Assembly (NCBI RefSeq): GCF_011030405.1
Contig: NZ_JAAJTJ010000021.1
Span: 1-64,000, forward strand
Source: Parapedobacter sp. SGR-10
Lineage (GTDB): Bacteria; Bacteroidota; Bacteroidia; Sphingobacteriales; Sphingobacteriaceae
Direction of reading: 5' to 3'
DNA: 64,000 nt
This document shows positions 51,629-61,282 of this stretch, one piece after another; positions within the stretch are counted from its first letter, which is position 1; each line of letters opens with the position of its first letter. A program made the position numbers and the translations under genes. The notes under the pieces were generated by a model that saw nothing but the letters and a program-made list of their open reading frames with translations, ran no database searches and was not told the origin of the DNA.

Positions 51629-52198
51629 TTACTGAAATGTTTTCCAAAGGATAAGGGCTACTAAGGGGTATAGATCTTTCAATATGCGTTGCAATGCTTT
51701 TTTCGCATTATTTTTGTGTACTTTGACCGTATTGATGCTTATGTCCAATATCTCCGCTATTTCGGGGTTCGTCTTTTGTTCAAAGAATGCCAATTTGAAG
51801 ACTTCCGATGTTTTGTCCGGCAATTGTGACGCAGCATCCAGAATATGTTTATAGAGTTCTGCTCTGATGATGGTATGAAAGTGATCATCCTGCTTATAGA
51901 GTTCCGGATTGCGGTCACCCAGTCCTTTCAATATACGAGAATGTGTAGATTCGGCGTTCAACTCGTTGACAGAAGCATTTCTTACACTTTTGTACAGGTA
52001 GTTGTGCATGTGCTGCATGTCTTCAAACCGGATCTGCTCCTGCCATAGCTTCACGAGTACAGCCTGTACCACGTCCTCTGCTTTTTGCTGATCATTGAGG
52101 ATAGAATAAGAGAAAAAGCATAGTGGCTGATAAAAGCGTTCATAAATAAGCTCCCATCTTTTTCTCTCTTCTTGCAAGTTGTGAACATCGACCGGCAT
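51629..52198 (-). CDS. ECF-type RNA polymerase sigma factor (sigma-70 family)
   Basis: This 189-residue sigma factor has region 2 (about 20-90; WELIYERFYQPLCFFSYSILNDQQKAEDVVQAVLVKLWQEQIRFEDMQHMHNYLYKSVRNASVNELN) and region 4 (about 120-180; AASQLPDKTSEVFKLAFFEQKTNPEIAEILDISINTVKVHKNNAKKALQRI). It is the partner of the FecR encoded downstream and probably controls the SusCD-M16 operon. The start is the ATG at 52198. Two -7-like boxes are seen before it (TATCTTTG at 52244-52251 and TACATTTG at 52264-52271, minus strand), which may reflect housekeeping and regulated transcription. Confidence 0.92.
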   Translation of the reverse strand: MPVDVHNLQEERKRWELIYERFYQPLCFFSYSILNDQQKAEDVVQAVLVKLWQEQIRFEDMQHMHNYLYKSVRNASVNELNAESTHSRILKGLGDRNPELYKQDDHFHTIIRAELYKHILDAASQLPDKTSEVFKLAFFEQKTNPEIAEILDISINTVKVHKNNAKKALQRILKDLYPLVALILWKTFQ

Positions 52199-52243
52199 AG
52201 TTTCTCAAGCAGTAAGGCTAAATACGTAGATATTACCCGAGAC

Positions 52244-52271
52244 CAAAGATAGCGCTTTTCGTTCAAATGTA
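52244..52271 (-). promoter_or_regulatory. Two -7 boxes before the second sigma gene
   Basis: TATCTTTG (52244-52251) and TACATTTG (52264-52271) on the minus strand both match TAnnTTTG fully. No clear -33 element goes with either, so which one is used cannot be decided. Confidence 0.4.
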
Positions 52272-52288
52272 TTGTTGTTTAAAACATT

Positions 52289-53158
52289 CTAGGAAGTCAA
52301 AAAAATATTCTTCTCGGTCTTGGGAACCAGCCCTAAGAACTTTGCCTCATCAAACATCGTCTGTATAGCCCGACGTCCGACCTCTCCCAGATCCGACGAA
52401 TACTGATTGACATACAATTCGATATGCTTGTACATCACGCTTTCTTCCATCTCCTGCGCATGGGAACGGATATAATCCAGTGCGGATTTCGGATGGGCAA
52501 AAGCGTATTCGACGCTCTGATGAATCAATTCGTTCACCAAAAGCCTAGTCTCCACAGGCAAACTTCTTTTGATCACAATACCGCCCAATGGAATAGGATT
52601 CTGTGTGGTCTTTTCCCAATAATCACCCAGGTCGATGACCTTGTGCAGACCTTTGTCCTGATAGGTGAATCTATTTTCGTGAATAATAAGGCCGAGGTCA
52701 ATTCTTCCGTCCAACAAAGCTTGCTCTATATCCGAAAAAATCAGTTCTTGCTTGTTTTGTAATAACGGATAGGCCAGACCTAATAAAAAATTGGCTGTGG
52801 TGTACTTCCCGGGGATACCGATTTTTAACTTTTGAAGCTCTTGCGGCAGGAAAGAGCCGGCATATTGTGTCAACTGCTCTGCCAGAGCTTCGTCTTTCGC
52901 AATCAACAGAGGTCCCACACCAAATCCCAGGGCACTGCCCGCATCCAACAGCTCATAGTCTTCCACCGCATACGCGAAGGCATGGTAGCTGAGCTTGGTA
53001 ATGTCCAGCTCCTGCCGGAAAGCCTTCTGGTTCAAGGTCTCCACGTCATGGTATCCGACGGCAAAATCCAAGCCTTGCGTATCGATCTTGTGATGGATCA
53101 ATGCGTCAAATATAAACGTATCATTTGGGCAGGGCGAAAAGCCGAGAGTGAGTTCCAT
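52289..53158 (-). CDS. mqnD: 1,4-dihydroxy-6-naphthoate synthase
   Basis: MqnD, 289 residues from the ATG at 53158 (MELTLGFSPCPNDTFIFDAL); the frame could begin eight codons earlier but the family starts here. It turns cyclic dehypoxanthine futalosine into 1,4-dihydroxy-6-naphthoate in the futalosine route to menaquinone. Marks are GFSPCPNDTFIF, ALGFGVGPLLIAK (about 77-89), IGIPGKYTTANFLLGLAYP (about 115-133) and LIIHENRFTYQDKGLHKVIDLGDYWEKTTQNPIPLGGIVIKR (about 166-207). With mqnB at 32.4 kb, it shows that this organism uses the futalosine pathway. It is alone, on the minus strand. Confidence 0.95.
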   Translation of the reverse strand: MELTLGFSPCPNDTFIFDALIHHKIDTQGLDFAVGYHDVETLNQKAFRQELDITKLSYHAFAYAVEDYELLDAGSALGFGVGPLLIAKDEALAEQLTQYAGSFLPQELQKLKIGIPGKYTTANFLLGLAYPLLQNKQELIFSDIEQALLDGRIDLGLIIHENRFTYQDKGLHKVIDLGDYWEKTTQNPIPLGGIVIKRSLPVETRLLVNELIHQSVEYAFAHPKSALDYIRSHAQEMEESVMYKHIELYVNQYSSDLGEVGRRAIQTMFDEAKFLGLVPKTEKNIFLTS

Positions 53159-53306
53159 ACTCCAATAGTTTTGATAGAGCAAAGGTAGGATTTATGTTAT
53201 TAAAAATGCTATATCCCCTCAATTTGGACACTTACCCCCCTTTAAAAATCATGGAATTTGCGGATTTTTGTTAGAGTTCACTTATAAACCATAACTTGCC
53301 ACACTT

Positions 53307-55580
53307 ATGCAAATGACGATGTATAGAAAATTTATTCTAATAGTTTACGCCGTTTTTATGTGGTTGGGCTTTTCCCTGGTAATAAAAGCCCAACCGCAAG
53401 ATGACGATATTACCCAGGCTTTTGTACAGATATCCACAAAAATACGGGATAGCCATCCTCGGGTTTTTATAAATGAGGATATGCTGGGAGACATACAGGC
53501 AAAATCTGTGGACAGAAACCGTGAACATTTTGATGCTATGAAGGACCGTATCGACAAAACCATAGATAAGGACATCGTATTCAAAGATATAAGCATTACG
53601 GACGGTACACGAAGCACGGATCATGAATATGGGCTCATAGCCGCTGACGCTGCTCTGACCTATTTAGTTACCGGAGAGCCGGAATACTTGTATTACACCA
53701 AAAAAGTATTAAAAAAGCTCAATCAGTACTATGCTGCACGAAACGAACAGAATCTCAACATCCACTGGTATGCCTATTCAAGGATTTCAGCTTTAGCTGC
53801 CTTTGACTGGATATACAATGACCTGACAGAACGCGAACGCAGCGAGATAGGTGAACCGCTCCTAAGCACAATAAATACCATGGTCTTTCTCGATGGGCGT
53901 AAACCTGCTCCGCGAGAAAACCGAGGAGACTACCAAACCGGATATTATGGCAATCCTGTGCTGGCCTGGTATGCCGGTCTGGTCTTTTACAAGACAGGCA
54001 TCAATGATCAGATGGCCGAGAAACTACTCAAACAAGGCTTTGAGGAACATTGGAAACTTCTTAGTTACCGAAAGCAGGTCGCCGGCGATGATGGCGGATC
54101 TGCTACAGCAGTAATGGAATACAATATTCAAGCCTATCCTTGGGCAGAGTTTAATTTTTTCCATAGTGTAAAGTCGGCTACAGGTATTGATGTTTCTCAG
54201 CAATGGACTTCCCCTCTGGATCTAATGTATTATACCGTCTGGAACTGGTTACCGGGTAACCGCCACGTTGGATATGGGGATGTAGACCATATTGCTAATC
54301 AATTGCCTTTACGTCACATGTATTCCCATCTGACACAAATCAGGCATTTCTACGCCCAAAGCCATCCCAATATCATGCCTTTACTAAATTGGATATCCGG
54401 AAAAGTAAAGCAGTATCCTTCGGATGCTATCCCTTTCGCCAGGTATCTCGTGGACTACCAAATCAACGGAAAAAATACTGTAGGGAAAGCGACAGAAGAA
54501 CTTACGGATTTGCCTTCTGCCATGCACTTCGAAAACATGGGACAGATATTCATGCGGTCCGGTTCCGGCCCCAATGATACGTATGCCTCATTCTCGGCAG
54601 GAGGCATTCTTACCCAGCACCGCCATTACGACAACAACAACTTTGTGATCTATCGCAATGGTTTTAGGGCTCTTGATTCGGGCACACGTCCCGAACCCGG
54701 GCAGCACCTCACACATTACTATTGCCGCACGGTTGCACACAACTGTGTCACGATCCGAATGCCCGGCGAAAAGTTTCCCGCGTATTGGGGTGGTCCAGCT
54801 TCTACCGAAACACCTTTATCAATACCCAATGACGGAGGTCAACGAGAGCTCTTAGGGTCTACCATAGTAGGGTATAGCCAAAACAAACAATATGTCTATA
54901 TTGCGTCGGATGCTACAAAGACTTATCACGAGGACAAAGCACAAACTGTTCTCCGACAGTTTGTATTTATACAGCCTGATGTATTTGTGGTTTTTGACAA
55001 AGTCGTCTCCAAGTCGGCTGATTATCCCAAAACCTGGTTATTGCACACTGCTTCGGAACCGATTTTTGTAAAAGACAACGAATTCTATGAGACATCGCAG
55101 GGCGGTACCTTATTTTGCCGTACAATATTCCCTAGGGAGACAAAAGCAACAAAAATTGGTGGTCCTGACAAGCAGTTTTGGTCGGACGGTCAAAATTGGC
55201 CTTTACCAGCCTTGACACCCAAGGACTGGAACTATCGCCCAGACAACCCCAACAGATATGAAAAACTTGCTATTATGCCCCTATTGGGGCAATGGAGGAT
55301 AGAGATTGCTCCTCAGGCACCTAAATTGAAAGACAGCTTTCTGCATCTGATACACGTAGGTGACAAGAACTTAAAGAAGATGATTGCCTCCAAAGCTATA
55401 GATCAGGAAAATAAAAAAGGGGTAGAATTTGATTATGAGGGAAAGACCTATGAAATTTTATTTTCTAATGATGACACAGTCGGTGGCAGCATTCGTATCA
55501 CCAAAAATGGAGCCACTATAGTAGACGAGACGTTCACGTCCAGGGTAGAACACCAGGAAAGTATATTCAAAACAAAGTAA
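53307..55580 (+). CDS. Heparinase II-like polysaccharide lyase (PL21-type similarity)
   Basis: This 757-residue secreted protein has a signal peptide (MYRKFILIVYAVFMWLGFSLVIKAQ; ATGs at residues 1, 3 and 5). An alpha-helical toroid (about 45-390) precedes an antiparallel beta-sandwich (about 400-750), the heparinase II/III layout. The C-terminal half looks close to heparinase II of Pedobacter: LTQHRHYDNNNFVIYRNGFRALDSGT (His438, His440), TVAHNCVTI (His478), NDGGQR, DYPKTWLLHTASEP, GGPDKQFW and WRIEIAP. A tyrosine in VMEYNIQAY (Tyr272) is well placed as the catalytic base. It should cut uronic-acid polysaccharides such as heparin, heparan sulfate or related chains by beta-elimination; the exact chain is not decided. 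The M14 gene follows after 33 bp. Confidence 0.85.
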   Translation: MQMTMYRKFILIVYAVFMWLGFSLVIKAQPQDDDITQAFVQISTKIRDSHPRVFINEDMLGDIQAKSVDRNREHFDAMKDRIDKTIDKDIVFKDISITDGTRSTDHEYGLIAADAALTYLVTGEPEYLYYTKKVLKKLNQYYAARNEQNLNIHWYAYSRISALAAFDWIYNDLTERERSEIGEPLLSTINTMVFLDGRKPAPRENRGDYQTGYYGNPVLAWYAGLVFYKTGINDQMAEKLLKQGFEEHWKLLSYRKQVAGDDGGSATAVMEYNIQAYPWAEFNFFHSVKSATGIDVSQQWTSPLDLMYYTVWNWLPGNRHVGYGDVDHIANQLPLRHMYSHLTQIRHFYAQSHPNIMPLLNWISGKVKQYPSDAIPFARYLVDYQINGKNTVGKATEELTDLPSAMHFENMGQIFMRSGSGPNDTYASFSAGGILTQHRHYDNNNFVIYRNGFRALDSGTRPEPGQHLTHYYCRTVAHNCVTIRMPGEKFPAYWGGPASTETPLSIPNDGGQRELLGSTIVGYSQNKQYVYIASDATKTYHEDKAQTVLRQFVFIQPDVFVVFDKVVSKSADYPKTWLLHTASEPIFVKDNEFYETSQGGTLFCRTIFPRETKATKIGGPDKQFWSDGQNWPLPALTPKDWNYRPDNPNRYEKLAIMPLLGQWRIEIAPQAPKLKDSFLHLIHVGDKNLKKMIASKAIDQENKKGVEFDYEGKTYEILFSNDDTVGGSIRITKNGATIVDETFTSRVEHQESIFKTK

Positions 55581-55613
55581 AACAAATTTCACGGAAACAT
55601 AAAAAAGCAAAGC

Positions 55614-56870
55614 ATGAAACAATTCAATCCATCCGTCACAAAAACAAAAAACTATCTCTGTTTAATAAGCTTAATGGGTTTACTTTTCTTATCCTGTAGT
55701 TCACCCAAGCCCAAAGATACAGTCTCTACCGGCACCTACTATTTCCCCGAAGGCTATCTGGACGAAGTCGAACAGGTTCCGGCTTTTTGGGTGGCTTCGA
55801 TAGAAGAGATCGATACTTATCTAAAGACCAAGGTAAAGAAAGGCAAAGTAGAAACCGTGGGTACATCGGCAGGAGGGCGGCCTATCTTCTCGGTCTCTTA
55901 CGGCAGCAAGAGAACAGGATCGGGAACAACTACTTTCTCCGGTTCATTAGGCGTTTACGACATTGCTCCCTACAGGGGAGAGGATAGCGACAAGCTGGTC
56001 TACATGGGTCTAGGCGGTGTACATGGATTTGAGCTGGAAGGCATTATGGGTATTATCAATATGATCGAGGTCTTTGAAACCGGAAAAGACCTTAACGGGA
56101 AGAAACGGCCCGAACTGGCTTCCATGCTCGATTCAGTAGATAGGATCGTATTGATACCGTTGGTGAGTCCTGACGGCAGAGCACGCATTCCGATACGCAT
56201 GGAAACAGATAAAGGAGTCGATTCTCCACAATCCTTTACGGTACATGAGTATCTGAACACCGGAGGTAAAAAAGACGGAAGTATCATTGGCTGGCCGGAT
56301 GTAAAGGAGCATATTCCCATGGATTTTGCGGATTTTGGTTTTCCGGGAGGATATCCAAACGACAATGGGGTCAACATTATGCACGACGATTTCTTTGGTT
56401 CACCCCAGCCCGAAACCAGGATGCTATTCGATATAGCAGCAAACGAGAAACCGGACATCATCATCAATATGCATACAGGAGTACCCAAGAACAATTATTT
56501 TATGCAGATCCATCGTCCATTTGCAGAGCCCGAATTGCAACCTATATTTGAGGGACTTTACAGACAGATCAAAACCAGCCTGACAGAGCATGGGCTACAA
56601 GGATCAAATGATGCCACTGTCGAGTCTATTCCACCCCAAGAGTACAGTCGCTATAATCTGAGTACCGCACTCAATCTGCACTGTGGAGCACTGAGTGTAG
56701 TCATCGAATCGCCCAGTCATGGGTTTCAAGGCACTAATCTCGCCGGAGTACCTACCGCCCATACGCCTGAAGACCTGCTGGACGCACAGATCATCGCTCA
56801 TCTGGAATCTATGAAATTTTTAGTCCAAACAGGTGGCCGCAGCAAATGGCAAAAAGATTTTTTTAAATAG
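55614..56870 (+). CDS. M14 family metallocarboxypeptidase-like lipoprotein
   Basis: This 418-residue protein has a lipobox (LLFLSC, Cys28) and an M14-type fold. Zinc ligands are His137 and Glu140 in GGVHGFELEG and His287 in INMHTGV; the likely catalytic glutamate is Glu365 in VVIESPSHG. VSPDGR (about 185) and NGVNIMHD (about 251) match the M14 substrate-binding stretches, although the usual NRN is altered. The family includes carboxypeptidases, peptidoglycan-cleaving enzymes and deacylases, so the substrate is open. It is 33 bp downstream of the heparinase II-like gene. In that setting it could trim the protein part of a proteoglycan, or a peptide attached to the glycan. Confidence 0.82.
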   Translation: MKQFNPSVTKTKNYLCLISLMGLLFLSCSSPKPKDTVSTGTYYFPEGYLDEVEQVPAFWVASIEEIDTYLKTKVKKGKVETVGTSAGGRPIFSVSYGSKRTGSGTTTFSGSLGVYDIAPYRGEDSDKLVYMGLGGVHGFELEGIMGIINMIEVFETGKDLNGKKRPELASMLDSVDRIVLIPLVSPDGRARIPIRMETDKGVDSPQSFTVHEYLNTGGKKDGSIIGWPDVKEHIPMDFADFGFPGGYPNDNGVNIMHDDFFGSPQPETRMLFDIAANEKPDIIINMHTGVPKNNYFMQIHRPFAEPELQPIFEGLYRQIKTSLTEHGLQGSNDATVESIPPQEYSRYNLSTALNLHCGALSVVIESPSHGFQGTNLAGVPTAHTPEDLLDAQIIAHLESMKFLVQTGGRSKWQKDFFK

Positions 56871-56903
56871 GGAATAAACGTACTGAAAGTTCCACAATGT
56901 CAA

Positions 56904-56944
56904 TAAAAAAAACAGGTATACCGAGGATATTTCGGTATACCTGT
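56904..56944 (-). terminator. Terminator between convergent M14 and lyase genes
   Basis: ACAGGTATACCGA (56912-56924) pairs perfectly with TCGGTATACCTGT (56932-56944) around a 7-base loop. On the minus strand a run of Ts follows (56904-56911), so it mainly ends the minus-strand lyase transcript. Confidence 0.85.
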
Positions 56945-56970
56945 CCTGTTATAAAAACAACCGCTTATTC

Positions 56971-59499
56971 CTATTTAACCACAAACTCAAACCCTGCTAC
57001 CCTAAAATCGCCGGATTCACTCGTATTAAAAAAGGATAGAAACTCGGCATGGTTCTCCCCACCCTTCAGTACAATGCCCAAATCAGAAACATTGACAAAC
57101 TGTCGGCTGTGATTGGCCGTGATCTTCACCTCTTCTATTCTTTTCTTATCATTGCCTTTGAATACGAGCATTTTTCCGGGAACCTGACGGTTTACGATGG
57201 TACAGGATTCCGAATCTCCTAAGTAGGTAAAAGCAATTTTGGTGAGTTCTATCGTAACAGAAGGTGCGATATCGCTCAGGTCAAGACTCAAAAAATAACC
57301 CTCATTCTTATTTATTCCGGGACTCTCACCTCCCTTTACACCCAATTGTCCATGGCCGGACCTGTCTATTCCCGCGTTGACAATACCCGATGGATCTATA
57401 CGTTTAGCGTCTATTCTGAACTTGAATGCTTTTCCAAACAAGTTCTTGTTGGTTACTTCTCCGTAAGGAACCCAATCCGGGGTATCAAGGGGATACAAGG
57501 CTCCGGAAGGGTCTATTCCGATGGGAGAAATATCGTGAAAAAGTTTGAATCCATGAGAGGCTGTATTAGGATTGGGGGCATCAAGGACGAATGTATTATT
57601 TTTTAAAACCAGATCTGACTTCCCCTCTTGAAAAGTTACAGTAAATTGGCCGGCTTTGTTTGCGGGAATCTCTGCATCAAATCCCACCATGACGATACCT
57701 CGATTCTGTTGATTGTATGTACCATACTTGTAATCTCCAAATTCACAAGTATACTGGCTTGGATTTTCCGAGGGCCGTATCACTAAGTTGAAAGGAATAT
57801 CGGCGCTAAACTTTAGAAACATGGTTTTCCCTTTTTGGGAAAGTTTGATCGTACTCTTATCGACAATCTCAGCCAACGCAGGGGTAACCATATTCCACCT
57901 CAAGCTGACCGGATTCGAGTTTGCCTGCACAAAATCCTCTATCTTTAGGTAAGAATCGTCAACTATCACGGCCTTTCTATTCGCTGCTTTTACCTCATTG
58001 TTGAGGTTTAAAACGGGAGTAAGATCTATTTTGGCTCCCTTCTCTTTCTTACGGTCAAACGTTTCGATGATCTCCGCTTTACCGTCCACATTATGCCGTT
58101 TGTTGTTGATAGTGAGCGTGTTGTGATTGAGGTTATTATAACGAAATATATCCCACCGCTGCGAGTTTTGGGACATGTTCCAAAGATCTACACCTTTGGA
58201 CTCCAAAGTGAGATAGCTTTGCAAGCCGAAATCCATAGCCCACCTCAAGCCTCCGACATCATAGACAAAAGTCCCCTGATCCATGTGCCCATGCGGTGCT
58301 GAAGCTTTTCCTCCCTTGATACCCAAGTATCTTCCCTGGCCAGCCTCCCAAGCTGTGCGGACAATAGATACCGGTGTAATACCGTGGCCTGTAAACATTT
58401 GTTTGCCCGGTGGTTTTATACCGGAAAGATTCAAGTCTTTGCCAAAAATAAGTACATTGGGCAACATTCTTTCCTCATCAGAACTTTGTTTTTTCGTATA
58501 TGCCCCACTCTGAATCAACGACTTTTCTTGATATACCAGGGCAGGATCATTCCGTTTCTTGGCAAACCAAAACATTGACGGAGAAGCAGACACGCTTCTG
58601 CCGTTGTCCGAATAATTGAAATACCATCCGGAAGGCCCTGTAGCAAAGAGCATATAATCGGCTGATTCCATAAAACCTGGTGTCCGGGCCAACCCTTTGT
58701 CTGAACCCAAGGCACTTTCTAAAGCTGCAAACATCATCACCTGGAATGAGGTGCCGTAATTCCAATAGCCCGGACCTTCAGGATAATTGCCATCCGGGCC
58801 ATAGGCTTGTAGGGCTAAGAGGTTTGTTTGCAGTGCCCTTTCAATAATGGCTATGGATTGCTCTTTTGCATCTTCAAAAATAGCCAATGCGCCGAAAACC
58901 AGTCCTGCATTACAGACGGAGTTCCAATTGTTATGTGCTCTCAGAAACCAGGCGTCTTTTTCGTTATAAGAGGGGGCAAAAGCTTTCTCTAAGATAGCTT
59001 TACGAACCTTTTCTTTTGTTCCTATTTGTAGGTCGTCATACAACCAATCGTAGGCTATCGCTACGGCCATACACATCTCTCCCACATCAAGGAAATGCGA
59101 AGGATTCCAACTCTCGAAATCGCACAGGGCATGGAGCTCTCTTTCGGCCCGTTGCAGGTACTTCTCATCCTTGGAGACACGGTAGCTGTAGGACAAATAA
59201 TACAATCGGGTGAGTGCCTGTCTAGAAACAGCCAATAATCTTTTTCCTCTTTTCTCAAATACCAACGGTTCTTCGTTTATCAAACCATCGGATACCTGAT
59301 GGATATATTTGTCGATTTTCGTTAATTCCGGTTTTTTAGCCAATGATGCTTTTACACTGTTTTCTTCTCCTTTGCCCAACAAAAGCCGAGGATGTTCCCT
59401 TATCTGCTCATAGTCAAATGAATGTGCCGAACCGACCTCCTGTGCTCTTGCCGAAAGGCAAGCAAAAACAAACAAAAAAACAAAAATACCCTTTCTCAT
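56971..59499 (-). CDS. Heparinase II/III family polysaccharide lyase
   Basis: This 842-residue secreted protein has signal peptide MRKGIFVFLFVFACLSARAQ. An alpha-helical toroid (about 30-370) carries LRAHNNWNSVCNAGLVFGAL (Asn190-191) and NYPEGPGYWNYGTSFQVMMFAALESALG (about 238-265; tyrosines 245 and 248). A beta-sandwich part (about 390-840) has APHGHMDQGTFVYDVGGLRWAMDFG (His403, His405, Asp407) and LNHNTLTINNKRHNV (His459). This Asn/Tyr/His set is the usual catalytic outfit of heparinase II/III-type lyases. It differs clearly from the lyase encoded at 53.3 kb and is about 80 residues longer, with an extra C-terminal part. It follows a SusD gene by 28 bp in the same operon. Substrate: an acidic, uronate-containing glycan. 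Confidence 0.87.
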   Translation of the reverse strand: MRKGIFVFLFVFACLSARAQEVGSAHSFDYEQIREHPRLLLGKGEENSVKASLAKKPELTKIDKYIHQVSDGLINEEPLVFEKRGKRLLAVSRQALTRLYYLSYSYRVSKDEKYLQRAERELHALCDFESWNPSHFLDVGEMCMAVAIAYDWLYDDLQIGTKEKVRKAILEKAFAPSYNEKDAWFLRAHNNWNSVCNAGLVFGALAIFEDAKEQSIAIIERALQTNLLALQAYGPDGNYPEGPGYWNYGTSFQVMMFAALESALGSDKGLARTPGFMESADYMLFATGPSGWYFNYSDNGRSVSASPSMFWFAKKRNDPALVYQEKSLIQSGAYTKKQSSDEERMLPNVLIFGKDLNLSGIKPPGKQMFTGHGITPVSIVRTAWEAGQGRYLGIKGGKASAPHGHMDQGTFVYDVGGLRWAMDFGLQSYLTLESKGVDLWNMSQNSQRWDIFRYNNLNHNTLTINNKRHNVDGKAEIIETFDRKKEKGAKIDLTPVLNLNNEVKAANRKAVIVDDSYLKIEDFVQANSNPVSLRWNMVTPALAEIVDKSTIKLSQKGKTMFLKFSADIPFNLVIRPSENPSQYTCEFGDYKYGTYNQQNRGIVMVGFDAEIPANKAGQFTVTFQEGKSDLVLKNNTFVLDAPNPNTASHGFKLFHDISPIGIDPSGALYPLDTPDWVPYGEVTNKNLFGKAFKFRIDAKRIDPSGIVNAGIDRSGHGQLGVKGGESPGINKNEGYFLSLDLSDIAPSVTIELTKIAFTYLGDSESCTIVNRQVPGKMLVFKGNDKKRIEEVKITANHSRQFVNVSDLGIVLKGGENHAEFLSFFNTSESGDFRVAGFEFVVK

Positions 59500-59527
59500 A
59501 CTATAGAATTTAATACTATATCTACCT

Positions 59528-61249
59528 CTAGTCTGTCCATTGCGGCCGTTGTTTGAGGCTGTTGTTCAATTCCGTTTCTTGTAGCGGATAAGGCAACAGA
59601 AAATGCTTTTCTTTCGTAAAATTAATGCCGGGTTCCAGATAAGTCTGATGAAATTGATTTGTCGCATTAAATGAGGGATGGTTACGTATCATAGTATTCG
59701 TTTCGTCCAGCTTTTCTTTCAGCAAATTCCATCGAATCAGGTCCTGTTTACGCAACCCTTCAAAACACAGTTCTCTCAATCTCTCATTCACGATCTCGTC
59801 AAAAAACACATTGTGGTTCCAGCTTCCACTATAGGGTTCCTGTCCTGCACGTTCCCTTACCTTATTGAGGCTGGTCACAGCTGCCGGTGTCGCGTCGGCC
59901 GTACCAAACCTACCTCCAATAATTGCTTCCGCATGCATCAATAGCACATCCGAAAAGCGTAGTATCGGGAAATTAATGCTCGTAAAGTTAGGGTCTTTTT
60001 CTGACCCCGGCGTGTTGTTCAATATCGTATAGGGTGCGCTTGCCCACGGAGACCGGGTCTTTAGTTCCTCTATATCCGTCGGTTCCCACCGCCTAAATTT
60101 ACCAATACCATACTCTTGATCCAAGGGGCTGTCAAAAATATACCTCATGGTAAATGTTTGGGTTCCGGAACTGAAATTATTTCTATAGCCTGCAATACTC
60201 CATGTACGCCGCGCATCCTCCGCCGAGTAGATATTATAAAGGGGGACACCTACATTGATAATGGCAAAGCCCCTAGGTATATCGGGCGTACCCACGAATT
60301 CTACACCATTGATATTTCCCAGTCTTCCACTGACATCTATACCCATATTATGCAAGTTACCAAAAGAAATCTCAAACAGCGATTCCCTTAGATCGTATTT
60401 GTCCTGCAGATAGTGGATAAAATGTTTCCTATAGCTATTCGGATCGGTAGCATAGGGTACTATGCTATGCCAGCCATCATTGATGATGATCTCGCATTGC
60501 TCCTTCGCCTTATCGAAATACTGTTGGGGGTTTTCAAAATAACAATCCGCCTCGTTTGGAGCCAGATAGGGATGGAATCCTCCCATCTTGAGGTACAACC
60601 TTGCCAATAGCCCATGTGCGGCCATCTTGTTGGGTTCACCCGGTACATACCCGGCATCTTGAGCATGATAGAGATGCTCTGCCGCAAATAAGTAATCTTT
60701 TTCCACCTGCTTATAGACATCAAATACGGGTGACGGAGGGAAATCATTGTCAGCCTGCGAATAACTTGGCGTTAGGCGCAAAGGAACCGGGCCAAACCAA
60801 TTGGCTAGATTGAAATAACAGAAACCCCGGATAAAACGGGCTTTGGCCAACAGCCTGTTGTATTCTTCCTGGGTAAACAAATCAGCTTTCAGATTTTTCT
60901 CAAATTGGTTGATCAGATGTATACAGCTATAAAATCTCAGCCATGCGTTCTTTATTTCATCACTCGATGAGGTATATGCATACTTTGCGGCATCTCTTTG
61001 AGCCGAGGTCGTATTGGTGTAGCTTTCATCCGTACCGGCTTCCAAGATGACATTGAACATATACCCATACAAATCCTCCGTAGCCAATTGCCCGTAAATA
61101 CCTGACAGGGCAAGGTCAGCCTCTTCCCTGGTGGAATAAAAAGACTCGTCTGTCCACGCATATTTCGGCTCGACTTCCAAAAACTTACTACATCCAGAAA
61201 GGCCAAGCATCACGGCTACAACAATTAAATATTTTATATTTCTTTTCAT
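59528..61249 (-). CDS. SusD/RagB family outer membrane lipoprotein
   Basis: This 573-residue lipoprotein starts at the ATG at 61249 (MKRNIKYLIVVAVMLGLSGC, Cys20), followed by SKFLEVEPKYAWTDESFY. The longer frame adds eight residues that do not belong. SusD features are LAKARFIRGFCYFNLANWFGPVPL (about 142-165), NKMAAHGLLARLYLKMGGFHPY, and near the end FPILRFSDVLLMHAEAIIGG and NERLRELCFEGLRKQDLIRWNLLKEKL. It pairs with the SusC upstream (33-bp gap) and is followed after 28 bp by the lyase gene. Its ligand is presumably the glycan that this lyase cuts. Confidence 0.94.
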   Translation of the reverse strand: MKRNIKYLIVVAVMLGLSGCSKFLEVEPKYAWTDESFYSTREEADLALSGIYGQLATEDLYGYMFNVILEAGTDESYTNTTSAQRDAAKYAYTSSSDEIKNAWLRFYSCIHLINQFEKNLKADLFTQEEYNRLLAKARFIRGFCYFNLANWFGPVPLRLTPSYSQADNDFPPSPVFDVYKQVEKDYLFAAEHLYHAQDAGYVPGEPNKMAAHGLLARLYLKMGGFHPYLAPNEADCYFENPQQYFDKAKEQCEIIINDGWHSIVPYATDPNSYRKHFIHYLQDKYDLRESLFEISFGNLHNMGIDVSGRLGNINGVEFVGTPDIPRGFAIINVGVPLYNIYSAEDARRTWSIAGYRNNFSSGTQTFTMRYIFDSPLDQEYGIGKFRRWEPTDIEELKTRSPWASAPYTILNNTPGSEKDPNFTSINFPILRFSDVLLMHAEAIIGGRFGTADATPAAVTSLNKVRERAGQEPYSGSWNHNVFFDEIVNERLRELCFEGLRKQDLIRWNLLKEKLDETNTMIRNHPSFNATNQFHQTYLEPGINFTKEKHFLLPYPLQETELNNSLKQRPQWTD

Positions 61250-61282
61250 TTTAAGTCGTATTAGTAGATACAAATTTTTTGA

